From: Otis tarda
Taxonomy: Eukaryota; Chordata; Aves; Otidiformes; Otididae
DNA: 64,000 nt
Assembly (NCBI GenBank): GCA_026413225.1
Contig: CM048557.1
Coordinates: 67,260,987 to 67,324,986, forward strand
Direction of reading: 5' to 3'
Part shown: positions 1-12,800 of the stretch, piece by piece
Numbering within the stretch: position 1 is the stretch's first letter
Layout: each line of letters begins with the position of its first letter
The notes under the pieces: model-generated
What the model saw: only the letters and a program-made list of their open reading frames with translations
Databases searched by the model: none
Told to the model about the DNA's origin: nothing
Made by a program: the position numbers and the translations under genes

Positions 1-691
1 GTTTTCTAAAGAGAGAGGGAAGTACAGATACATCAATCAGTCATCCTCACCTGTAGGCAAAAAAAAGGACAAACTGACAAATTGGACTTTATCTTGGTTG
101 GTTAAAGCATCTCTTTAAAAAAAAAAAAAAAAAAAGGTGAGGGGGAAGGTATGATTAAGTGAGGTAGAGAAGACGAGAAGGGATGATTTATCTGTCTGAA
201 TATTTTGGGTAAGAAATACGATTGTTACCATAACGCCTATGTTAAGAATTAAAGGCAGATTATGGAAATAATTAATGGGAGAATTTTTGGTGAGAATAAA
301 GGGTTGAAAAGATAGAGGATTAATTAATCAGTTTGGTACAAGAGGAACAACTGAATGTTCTTTTTATAACTGAATGGTTGCGGAGTGTATGACTGCTGGG
401 GAATTACTTTGTCTTTTCGACATGTATCAGGAAGCTGTTGTTTTAGGAATGTGATTCTGTTTGATTTTTAAAGCCTAAATGATTTTCTCCACGGACAAGG
501 AAGACCTGCTGTGTTTTTTTTATAGTAGCTGTTTATGGTAAAGGTAACCTATTAATTATTTCATTTTGTGCAGCAGCACTGTAACATCACTCTGTAATAC
601 TAGTGAATATTATCACTTTTTACAATAACTCATGGGGAGATTTCTGCCCTGAGAAACTCGCTGAAAATCAATTTTTTAAAATTCTTTTTAG
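1..691 (+). other. WDHD1: WDHD1 intron (3' part), enters from outside the window
   Basis: AT-rich intron sequence with an A-rich run at about 118-135. No exon is recognised before 692. Confidence 0.7.
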
Positions 692-827
692 GATGAAGCA
701 TGAGAAAAATTATTCAATTTGTGGACTGGCATGGCACCCCAAATATAGGCAAATTGCTTATACAGATACTGAAGGGAATCTGGGGCTGTTGGAAGATATC
801 GGTGATGGAAAGAAACCAAATGACAAG
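692..827 (+). CDS. WDHD1: WDHD1 exon a (end of WD40 region)
   Basis: The acceptor is ttttta-g at 690-691 and the donor gtgatt is at 828. The exon begins with the third base of a split codon and reads [19 protein letters not shown] and on to KPNDK. It belongs to the last WD40 repeat. The donor is weaker than consensus. Confidence 0.9.
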
Positions 828-3800
828 GTGATTGGTACCATTTGTTTCTTAAATTAACATGATTATTTAGGTTGCCAAATTATATTGAACATTCTGTATT
901 ATGTGTTGAAAGTTCCCTCTTATGTGTTAATTCATTCTTTGAATTCCATGTCCAAAAGAAGTTTTGTGATAATTGTTAACCTGGTTTTAGGTTGCCGGTA
1001 CAGCGACAACAGACTACAATGATCTCTTTGACGGAGAAGACGATGACTATTTAAGTGGAGATATGATTGAGCCACAGTCTTCCCCAAAAGCTGGAGCTAA
1101 TGAAGATGATGGTGATGATGATGACCTTATGCCAACTTCAGGCCATCTGAGAAGGGCAATAATGGATGATGATGATGATAACTCACTAGGTACAGAATTT
1201 TCCAGAGCTCTTTAGTGCTGTTGTTGGGACGATCTCTTAGCATCCTCTACTTGGATATATTCTGCCTTTTTTTTTCCCTGAGAAATCTTGACTTTAAAAA
1301 AATTTTTACCTATATTCTATCATAATAATATGTGTAAGATGTAATTTTTTTTTTTAAACTTCTAGACATTGGGATGATAAAAGCTAATTCCAATCTTCTT
1401 GAAAAGGAAGATAATGATGATACTGGTGGCCTTCCAGCTTTACCACCATCATCTACACAACGGCCTTTCTATGATGGGCCAATGCCAACCCCCAAGCAAA
1501 AGCCGTTCCAGTCTGGCTCCACTCCTGCACACCTCATGCATCGTTTCATGGTACATCTTGCTGCTGTGTTGTTACGTTGCTTTGGTAATATTGTCCAGTT
1601 CTTGCTGTGTCTTAATCTAATCTTTTCCAATTTTTTTTAATTTATTTTTTTTTTTAAATAATTCACAGTGTGAAGCTAAATTGTGGAAAGTAGCTTTGTG
1701 TTAATACAAAGATTGCATAATGTTATGCTTTATATTCCGATTGCTTTTGGTGTCGAAATAAACACTTGGCTTTAGGACAAAAGCAAGCTATAAAGCTTGT
1801 ACCTGTACTATTGAATTCTAGCAAATCTTTTTTTAAAATTATTTTTTAGCCAGAACATGTGGATATTTTTATGCTGTTAAGACTTGTGTGTTAATAATCC
1901 ACTAATTCTTTCTAAATGCAATTTCTCCACACTTAATTTTGTAAGGAGAAAGATGCCTAAGCAATGAGGATGGAGTTAGTTTCTGCCTAATTCAACTGTT
2001 CTGCAAAGTACAAGTCCTGACTGCACAAGTCTTCAGTCTTCTTCCAGCCTCCACCTACTGTTGTTTTAGATGAGAAAGTTACAGCAGGCTGGTTTAGGGC
2101 AGTCAACAGGCTTGATTTTCTTGGGGGGTTTCTTTTAACAGGTATGGAATTCTGTTGGTATCATTCGCTGTTACAATGATGAGCAAGATAATGCCATAGA
2201 TATAGAATTCCATGATACCTCCGTACATCATGCAACACACCTGCCAAACTCTCTGAATCACACCATGGCTGACCTCTCTACTGAAGCTGTTTTACTAGCC
2301 TGCGAGAGTACAGAGGAACTTGCAAGGTAAGTCACGGCCTTGCTCTGCAGAACCCAGAGCATGGAGTTACGCTTAGCTGGTTTCAAATATTTTGGCTTTT
2401 AATTTCAGCTTCTATCACTTTCTGAGATTTTGGCTTTTGATCATGCTTTTTATTTATGGAACTACTTTAGAGAAGGATTTTCACACCTGCCCACTTGAAG
2501 ACTTCAAGAATATTGGAAGATGTATTTTTGTTTCCTGAGGATTTATTTTAAATCCCTTTTTCAAATATATATATACTGGAAACTTCATGCATTGCTAGCT
2601 CAAAGGAAATTATAAGCATGAGCAATAGTTTTTCAGTCTGCTCAGATCGAAGATAAATCATAAGGGCTCTGCTATTTCTTTTCACACTGTTGCTAAGGAG
2701 ACACGTTTGGAGATATCCAAAGAATTACAAGTGTGAAGAACACAAGTTTATGAAAACCATAGAAAGATGTAAGCAGCTGGGCCAGCTAGACTCTGCTTTT
2801 GCATTTAAGAACAACAGCAACAATATTTTATTGCTGGTTTCTGTGGAAATATCTTGAAGAAAGAACTTTCTTCTTATTTTAACACATACAACGTTATGAT
2901 AAGTTGAAAAACACCATTTACCTTCAAAAGTATTACCTGTAGGTATTGGTTGTCTGACTCTGAAAATTACAATTTTTTTTCTCAGTGGAAGTGGGTAATC
3001 TATCAAAAGCCGTGTTGTCTGTGGATTGGTCACGGGCAGTTTTCAGTTATTAAGATGGCAGAACTGAAGTTCCTATTTTTTTTTTTCCTCTCTTCGAAAG
3101 ACAGCATTATGTGCTATTATTGCATAATATGACAGACTTGCAGCAAGGGCTGATATTCAGGGGTACCCAGCCCCTTCAGTTCTTATTAATTAAGCAGGAC
3201 ACTGACCTTTTTCCATCTAAAATAATCTCTCCTCAGACCTCTAAGCTGTCTCTGCTTCAGGCTTTAGAGGCTCTAAATCTGCAGTGCTGGATGTGGAGCT
3301 GGCTCTTCAGTTCTTGAATAATAAGAGGTGCAAAATGACCCCTTGTAGTTCCTTTCTACAACCATCATAGATTCCAGATCTCTGATAAAAACGTAATTGT
3401 CAGATACTGTCTTTTTCTTTACATTGAGATATTTGACTGTTGTTCTTTGTCTCTGCTTTAGCAAGCTCCACTGCATTCACTTTAGCTCGTGGGATGCGAA
3501 CAAGGAGTGGACAGTCGATATGCCGAAGGATGAAGACATTGAGGCCATCTGTCTGGGTCAAGGCTGGGCTGCCTGTGCCACTAGTGCCTTGCTAGTGCGT
3601 GTGTTTACAGTTGGAGGAGTTCAGAAGGAGATCTTCAGTCTCCCAGGTCCAGTGGTGTCCATGGCAGGACATGGAGAGCAGTTGATGATTATTTATCACA
3701 GAGGTAGTTTTCTCCTTTCTGTCTTTTTTGAACTGGGGTTATGTTTTTAATCCTCATCTGTTACTGGCACCAAACACTGGTTAGTTTTTATGTAATCACC

Positions 3801-6800
3801 AGAAGTATTTTACTTATTGTCCTTCTTTTCTTCTTGATGATGCTTTTACTGTCACAACCCACAGATCTTTGATACCTGACAGCAAAGCCAATATTTTATA
3901 CTGGGATGCCTAGATTAACCTTTAGGGAAGGGGAGAATTTTAGAACAGTGACATTACTATGAGAAATTAAGGACATAGTTGTTATGCATGCCTTGTATGT
4001 CCAAAATGATAAATAGTTGCTTGTCTGACTGGTATTCATGGATAACCCTGCATTAGCACTAGGTTTTGATTCAAAACTTAAATTTAACAAAGAGAGAAAA
4101 CAATTGTTTTGTTTTCTTAACATAGTCATTGAACAATTTCTTCCTAGCTACTGGCTTTGATGGGAACCAGTGCCTTGGAGTACAGCTGATGGAGCTAGGA
4201 AAAAAGAAAAAGCAAATTTTGCACGGAGACCCTCTTTCTCTTACAAAGAAATCCTATTTGGTGTGGGTTGGATTCTCCGCAGAAGGTATGAAATACTTGC
4301 ATGAGTGACGCTGAGAAATCTTGACACTATTGGGGGAATTTTAGAGGAGAGTTTGGCTAATTGATGCCCTTTTAGTAATGGTGATCTTGGGACTTAGACT
4401 TTTTTTTTCTAATCTCCTAAATGCTAAACAAAATTCTATTTTTCTGTTCTTTCAATATATTTATCAGAAGTCTTTAATATATTGCCACTACGAATAGAAT
4501 ACACTTGAATGTTATCAGAACTTGTTTTCTTGATTGGCTGCCCTCCTCAGCAAAAAGAAAGAAACTGTTTTAGTACATGGTAATAAGCATGTTCAACTAT
4601 CAGCAAAAGCCCCCCGCAAAAAGTTGGAAGCTTCAGAGGAGTTTTTATGATAGCCAGGAAAAGTAATTGTAAAATAGCGAATTTGCTTTGGGAATCTACC
4701 CAAATAGTATGAATTTAATTGCTTCCTGAAATGTTTTAAATTGGATCGTGAGTCAATGAACTGGCAGTACTGTTGACTGTCAGAAGGTGGTGCATCTTTC
4801 TAAGGAAACTGATTTTTCCCAGCTAGGTTGTACTGTTTGGGTGAGAGGATGTCCTATATGAGATACATAAACTGGCTTTTCCCAGCAGTATCCAGCAGTT
4901 CAAACTTATTTGTGTTGTAATAAGTTGCCTGTCAGAATAATTGTTCTCATTTGTATCAAACAGGTACCCCGTGTTACGTGGATTCTGAGGGAATTGTGCG
5001 GATGTTGAACCGAGGACTTGGGAATACTTGGATTCCAGTGTGTAACACGAGAGAGCATTGCAAAGGAAAATCTGATCATTACTGGGTAGTTGGCATCCAC
5101 GAAAATCCCCAGCAGCTCAGGTCAGATATTTCACAAGGAAATGCTTTCTTTGTCTTGGTTTTAATTTACTGAGCACTTCTTACTAAGAGAAACTGAAAAC
5201 AACTTTTACTAAAACAGGGCTAGAAAATATGTGGAGTAAAGGTCTGGTTAATAAATGTAATTCTGCATAGATGCTTCATTACTAAATTGGTTTTGAATAA
5301 ACTCATTAGGGTTTTATCATTTGTAACTGACTAATTGTAGCTGTTTGCCTTGGCTAACAGGCATGTGCACTTTATTATAAAATCACACATCTCCGGTGTG
5401 TGACAGACACATTTGTAAGACTGCTTTTTGCTAGAGAAAGCTACTAAAAAGGTTGCTGTTAGGAATCTGCTTCTGCTATTGAGGGTTTGGGGGGATTTGG
5501 TTTTTTGTTTTTGTTTTTTTTTTCTTAACTATGTTTCCCCTTTTTGTCCCTTTGAGAAGAATCCAATCCTGTAACTATTCTACATCATTAATTATAGACA
5601 AATTAGAACTGTATGTTATTAGATGAATATTTAAACTGTGGCCACAAAGAACAATTTTGTGTGTAAAATTGCTCAAATATTTAGGTGAGAATTAGCCATT
5701 ACTTTATAAAAATGCTAGTGGTAATGTCTAAATAACTCTATTTCTCTATATTGCAACAAGTGTCCTAGACTTTTATTTACTAAGCTTTGTTTGTAATCCT
5801 CCGTTATTCAGTAATCTACGTCCTTTCCCTACCAGAGCAGTGTTTTTCTGAATTTTAGGCTTTTTTACTTTGCTAGTCATGCACAATTGTAGAGGTTAGT
5901 GGGAGACTAAATTCAATTAAAATTTATGTGACATTCTTTGTAATCCTCTGGTTTTTGTAACAAGGGAATGATTTGTTATCACTAGTAAATGTCAATTCAC
6001 TGTCTGTTTCTTCCTCCAAATCATTAAGTACTGTTGGCCTCCAGAAAATGCACCAAAAATGTGCAGGACACATCACATTGATGGGATGGTCAACTGTGAG
6101 TCTGTCATCATGAGTTTTTTTTTCCGTCTACTCCAACAAAGAGAGTGCTGCTCTCTGACTTGCAAAGAACATTTTATTCAAAGCCAGTAGCGTATTAAAG
6201 ATAAGGGGGGAGGGTTGTTGTAGAAACACCATATGCCTTAATTAACACAGATAGCCAGAACACTAATGCTTCCTGCTTTTTTTTTTTTTTTTTTTTTTTT
6301 TTCCCCTAGTATCTGAAACACTAAGGTTATAAAACCAGACATTTTTGTCAATGCAGCATTGGTGCTGCTGGAAATAGACCTCTTTCCCAATCCATGTTTT
6401 GCTTAAGTGGTTGCTAGCAGAAAGTACTAGTTTAAATACAATGAAACAATAACGGTCGGGGCAATCCCAGGCACAAATCCAGGCTGGGCGGAGAATGGAT
6501 GGAGAGCAGCCCTGAGGAGAAGGACTTGGGCGTGCTGGTGGGCAAGAAGCTCAACATGAGCCGGCAATGCGCCTTTGTGGCCCAGAAAGCCAACAGCATC
6601 CTGGGCTGCATCCCCAGCAGCGTGACCAGCAGGTCGAGGGAGGGGATTCTGCCCCTCTGCTCTGCTCTGGTGAGACCCCACCTGGAGTACTGTGTCCAGC
6701 TCTGGAGCCCCCAACATCAGAAGGACGTGGAGCTGTTGGAGAGGGTCCAGAGGAGGCCACGCAGATGCTGAGAGGGCTGGAGCAGCTCTGCTGTGAGGCC

Positions 6801-9800
6801 AGGCTGAGAGAGCTGGGGCTGTTCAGCCTGGAGAAGAGGAGGCTCCGGGGAGACCTGAGAGCGGCTCCCAGTGCCTAAAGGGGGCTACAGGAAAGATGGG
6901 GAGAGACTGTTCAGCAGGGCCTGTTGTGATAGGACAAGGGGTAATGGTTTTGAAATAAAGGGAGGCAGATTTAGATTAGATATTAGGAAAAAAATTTTTA
7001 CGCTGAGGGTGGTGGAACACTGTCCCAGGTTGCCCAGAGAGGTGGTGGATGCCCCATCCCTGGAAACATTCCAGGCCAGGTTGGCCGGGGCTCTGAGCAA
7101 CCTGATCCGGTTGGAGATGTCCTTGCTCCTGGCAGGGGGGGTTGGACTGGATGGGCTTTAAAGGTCCCTTCCAACCCAAACCATTCTGTGATTCTGTGTT
7201 TCTATAATAAGCCTATGCATTTAGTATATGCTTATCTGTCTCGTCCCCTTTCTCTTCCCCCCACCCCCCCCATGTGTGTCTGAACACAGAACCCTCCTCA
7301 TGAAGTCCAAACCCCCTCATCAAAATAAATGGTAGAGGTGCCTGCTCGTGCTCCAGTGGCCTTCAGTTGTTCAGTACTTTCTGATTTTAATAAATTACAT
7401 TTGTGTTTTGTAATAGCTGTTAAATTGTGTATGGTGTGAGATGGAGATCTGTGTCTGTTATGTGCCACGTTTGGAGTTTCTGGTGTGAACAGTATGTGCT
7501 TTTCTGGTTTTAAAATCTTTTTTTTGGTCGCAACGTAAAAATAACCCTTTATAATGCAACCTTACATATTGCTATATTTAAGTCAGTAATTTAGTTGCTA
7601 CTTTTTAAAGAAGAAATCCTCTTAAAGTATCTTGCTTCTTAGGAGGCATGATTTAGATGTAGAACAACTGGTGACTGTAGGTGATGAGGATTGTCTGTGT
7701 TTTTTGTTTCCCTTGCACAGGTGTATTCCTTGTAAAGGAGCGCGATTCCCTCCTACGCTCCCACGGCCTGCTGTAGCGATATTATCTTTTAAACTTCCTT
7801 ACTGTCAAGTTACAACAGAAAAGGGCCAGATGGAGGTACGGAGTGGTGTTGAGTCCACAGCTGATGTCTCAGATGTCCCCATAGTAGGGGTTATACAAGA
7901 TTCCTATTAATCATCCTTACTACGAAAGAGGGTGGTACTCACTCTGAGTGAGACATGTGGCTAAGGAGGTTATTTGGGCTCAATGTTTTGTGTAGCTCTT
8001 CCAATTTGGTTTGGTTCACAACTGGTTCTAGAAGAATAGGAAACAAAGCTGTTAGAGCTGATGCCAGGTTGTATTTACACATAATCTATTTCTGACCAAT
8101 GAAGTCTGTCTCTTTTTGTTTTTCTGTGAGTAGTGATTAATATTCTAGGGAGCACATTTTGGGATCCCAATCAAGACTCTTTTGAAAATGCCTAATTTTT
8201 TATAATTTGGGCATAACAAAATTTCTGGAAGGTCTTTATTTGAAAGGTAGACGAAGTGCTCTAATTCATGCAATCGCTCTGAAAACATGCCTTCAGGCTT
8301 GACTTACTTTGTTAAGGTAGAGGCTGGTTGATGCAATATGTACCTGGAGATAACTTGCAGAAGAATACCTGTATTTATTCTTCAGTTTTTTATAGGTTTA
8401 AATATTTCAGTCTTGTGGGGTTCAGCTGTAGTGCACAAAATAGAAATGAACGTAAAATTCTAACCTCAGCCTTAGAGACAGTTTAATGCTAGTTGAAATC
8501 TATTCTCTTTGATAGAAGTGTAGATAAAAAGTTTCAATAATAAACCCTTTGTCATTTTTAATTAATTCTCCTTCATTTAGTCAAGCCTCTTTGTTCTTTA
8601 TTTGATGGGGTATGTACTCCGCACACACCCCTAAAATAACAGAAGGGAAATGCCAGGAGCTGTTAATTTAGCTTGAGGGAAATATGTACTTCTGTGTAGG
8701 TAAAGCAGTAGATTATTCCAGTACATCTGATGAAAGCATACTGGTTTTGAATAAGTTTATAATTATTTTGTAAGAGAGCTAGCTTGGTCTAATAGCCATA
8801 GTATGAACAAAAAGAATTGTATTTGCTGTTTACCAGTCTCACAGATTATGATTACTCCTACAGTTACTGAGTTATTCTGGAATACTTCCAATTTGCTGTG
8901 AGGCAGAAGTTATAAGATAAAATAATCAACTTGTTCTAGAATTGTCTGTCCTGGGAGCGTACAAGTAGATCTCCTCCTGCTGAAAGCCTGTAATATAAAT
9001 GGAATTTAACACATATGGTGACTGTTTGGATCAGTTTGGATACAGATGGTCCTTAGTGTGGTCTATTTTTTTTTCCCCAGTAGGCACTGGCTTTTAAAGA
9101 GAATAGTCTACCCCTCACCCCCATTATAAGACGAAAGGAACAATTAAGGATAAGTTGATGAAATATGCTGTAGATTGTTAGGCATTAAGATGTGGGCTGG
9201 TCTTTCTCCTCAGACCTTCAGCACACATCTTTCTCCCTTTTTCAGGAACAGTACTGGCGTTCTGTTGTATTTCACAACCATCTGGATTACTTATCAAAAA
9301 ATGGCTACGAGCTTGATGAAAATGCTAAAAACTGCTCCGTGAAAGAACAGCAAGAACTTCTAATGAAGCTGTTTGCCGTAAGTACAAATAAATAAAAAAT
9401 AGAAAGAATCCCTGAGACTTTATTTTTAGTACATGGCATTTGATGTAAATTTTGATGTGATCCTTCTTAGAAGTCTGGCTAGTGACTGGCAATCCAGCTT
9501 GTTCACAGACTACATTTCGAGGTGAGCTGCGGTTAATACTGTTATTGCTTGTCAGTATGAAGGGTGAGAGAAAGAAGAAGAAGAAAAAAGAGTTTTTCTT
9601 TGCCATGCAGCTCATGATTGTTGGTGTTTTGTCCTTATTCATTCCACCAAGACCGTAATAGAGGTCCTAGAGTCTTGAGAGAGCTGTGTAACTGTGAAGT
9701 GTGTAACTCTCAAGGCTTCTTTTCTTTCAGCTTTCTTGTAAACTGGAGCGTGAATTTCGTTGTGTGGAACTTGCTGACCTCATGACACAAAACGTTGTGA

Positions 9801-12800
9801 GTTTAGCTATCAAGTACGCTTCTCGCTCTCGAAGACTAAATTTAGCTCAACGACTTAGTGAAATGGCTGTAGAAAAAGCAAGTGAATTGGCAACAGCACC
9901 GGAAGATGAAGAGGAGGAAGAGGATTTCCGAAAGCATTTGAGTGCTGGGTAATGCAAATTTCTGTGATAAAAAACCCTGGGAACATTTTTACTGATGTGT
10001 TAACGCTTTGGTACTGTTGATGCACTTTTGCTATTTTGGACCATGGTTTGCGATGTATTTGTTAGGAATTTTGTGCTGCTCTACTCATAAATTGTACATA
10101 GAAAATGGTACGTTGTTATTGCTATTGTTATTGCTCCACTCCTTGCTTGCTGTATGTCTGTGTACAACAGCTTCAGAGGCAAAGCAGACTCACTACCAAG
10201 TTGCTCTGATTAGAATTTTTTTCTTTTTCTTTCTTTCCCCTCCTTCCCCTAGCTTGTGCTGGTTTGGTTACTTGACTCCAACCTGTTTTTCCTCTTTGTC
10301 TCAGTCTCTCTATCTCACTTCATTCCACACTTATCTTAAAATCCTTCTATCTTGCTCCAGCCCTCCCCTCTTTCAGTATCCCATCTCAGTGTATCCTATT
10401 TAGTTTTATTCCCTCCTAATTAATCCCAGCTCTTCAAAGCTATGGAAATACTACAGGATTACTTAGCATTTTTTTTCCCCTGTGTGTCTGTGCTATCTAC
10501 CTTTCCTCTCCTACCTGCATCTGCTTTGTAAGGCATGATGAGGTAAAAGAAATGTGTGGAGTTTTGGTTTTTGTTTGTTTGGTGGGGTTTTTTTTTTTGT
10601 TGTGTGGGGTTTTTGTTTTTGTTTGGTTTGGTTTTTTTTTTTTCAAATATAGACCGTACAGAAGAGCTGTGTTCTGTACCTCTGGACAGTACAGCTGTAC
10701 GTAGTTGCTAACCACCAGTGTGATAGTGTAGAAAAAATGTCATGACCTTTTGTCAGAAGCAATGTCTTCCTATAGCAATTTTATGTATGAAATTTGGAAC
10801 TTATTTAAGCAAGAGGAAGTGATAAGTCCCTGAACTTATCCGTAGCCTTTCCCTTTATTGTTCTGTGTGGAAATGCACATTTAACACTCCTTTCTAAATG
10901 CTCTGCCTTGTTCTTCTGGATCGTGAATGGAAGCTGCTGTCCCATGTCTGTGACTTCAGCCACTCTGAGGGTTAAAATTCATTACAAACATGATATTGTT
11001 CTTAGTGCCAGGTTAATCTAATATTGACATTCTGGCTGAAAGAAATGAACCTTTAGTTTATGTATACACAGGTTTCAGTAATCAGCAAAGATCAGGAGGA
11101 AAAGGCAAGAAATGTATGTTACTACTATTAGGAATTTAGAGAATAATCAGAATAAACATTAAAACTTGCTGCCTACGCTTCAGACTGAAAATACGCATCC
11201 ATGTTACCACCTGTGTGTGTATTCATGTATGTAGAAAAGTAATCTGGTATTCTGTATGGTATTGGAGATACACGTGTTTAAATTGAGATTGTGGGGGATG
11301 TTTTGTTGGCGTTTATGTTTGTGGCAGAGTGTTCTGCAACAATAGCAATGTTGTTGTGCGCTCTGAAGGTGGCAAAAGGCTGCAGTTTCTGTTTGGGCGC
11401 TTGCCCTTGTGCGTGTGGAGCTGTTTGAAGCGCTTTTAGCCGAGCGTGAATTGCAGGCAGTTTCGTAGCCGCGTGTGGTCTTTCTTAAAACTGCATGAGT
11501 ACCACTTTAGGTAACTGCACTTCATGTTCCAAGGCGCACTGAAACGGTTAATGAATCTTTATTTTATTTTTAGTAATCAGCACAGTTTAATCAGAGGTAT
11601 AATGCAAATAAATGCCAAATGTTATTGTTCTTATTTCCTAAATTAGCTAAGTAAGTTAGCCTTCCATTGTTCCAGTTTTCCTTCTGAATGTGATGACCGC
11701 TTCCTTTCTGATGAGTTCTCCTTCCATTTAGTTACAGCAACTCTGCCACCGAGTGGAGTCGGCTGCCAGTCAGAAATGTTCAGCAGGACCAAGAGGTGGA
11801 AGATGCTGAGGAAGCTGATGCCTATGAGGAAGCAGAAGAAACACCAGAAGTGCAAAAACAAAGTAAGAAAAAATAAATTCTCTGGATAGGCTGCAAGTTA
11901 TCTACATGTATCTTTGACAGACTTAAGGAATTTGAGAACATTCCCAGAGTTTTTGTCTGATACTGTTTCTAGTGGACTGGGTCACCTTGTGAAACAGTTC
12001 CTTTGATTTCAGCTCAAATCTTGCAGAACTTTACTTGACAGGCAAGAGGTTTGCTGGGCACATTTTAAGGAGTAAGTTTTAAGGTTGAGGGAATAAGTGT
12101 ACAACTCTTCATGCTAAATCTAGGTAAAGTTAACAGATGGTTTTGTAAAAGCATATGTACAATTTGAAAGTGAGAATCATGCTTTAAAATATAGATTGCT
12201 TTACTATAACTTGCGTGTCTGGTTTGGGTTTTGTTTTTTTTTTTAACAAGTTGTGCTATTACATTTTATTACACTTAAATATGTACCCCTTTCTTTGTTC
12301 TGAAGGGCCAAATCCTTTCTCCAAAGGTGTCACTTCAGCAGAGGTGACTACTCCGAAGTCTGGTGAGTAAATCTCCGTTTATTCCAGGATGAGAACTTTG
12401 TCATGCTTCGCAATTTCTGCTCCTGTTTTTATCTTCTATTCTCCCATTACTACTAGAATTTAGTGCGTAACAGTGTTGTCAAGTGATAACTTGCACTGAT
12501 TGTTCTCACTTTTTTAAGAGGTTCCCTTTCCTGTTGATGTCTTCATTACCTAATGACGTTCCATAATGCTGTGCTGGTTGTCTTGGCTGTGCCAAATGCT
12601 GAATCAATTGTCTGCCTGGCTATGTCATGAACGCGTTTTTTGGACAGGGGAAAAATGAGCACAAGGATCAATTGATTTGTTTTACCAATCACAGGCACAT
12701 TTGTTGGTTGCACTTGCAAGGCAAAGTTAGTAACCCTGCCGTAGAACTGAGTCTGAGCAGGCAGGGGCAGAATGTGACCTCTTGCTGCTTCTTGCTTCTT

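Noticed and set aside
9325..9642. 105-codon minus-strand ORF with a Phe run near the WDHD1 exon at 9246
   Set aside because: It is the complement of an AAG/GAA-rich intron stretch and of coding exon sequence. The sense strand is clearly the coding one.
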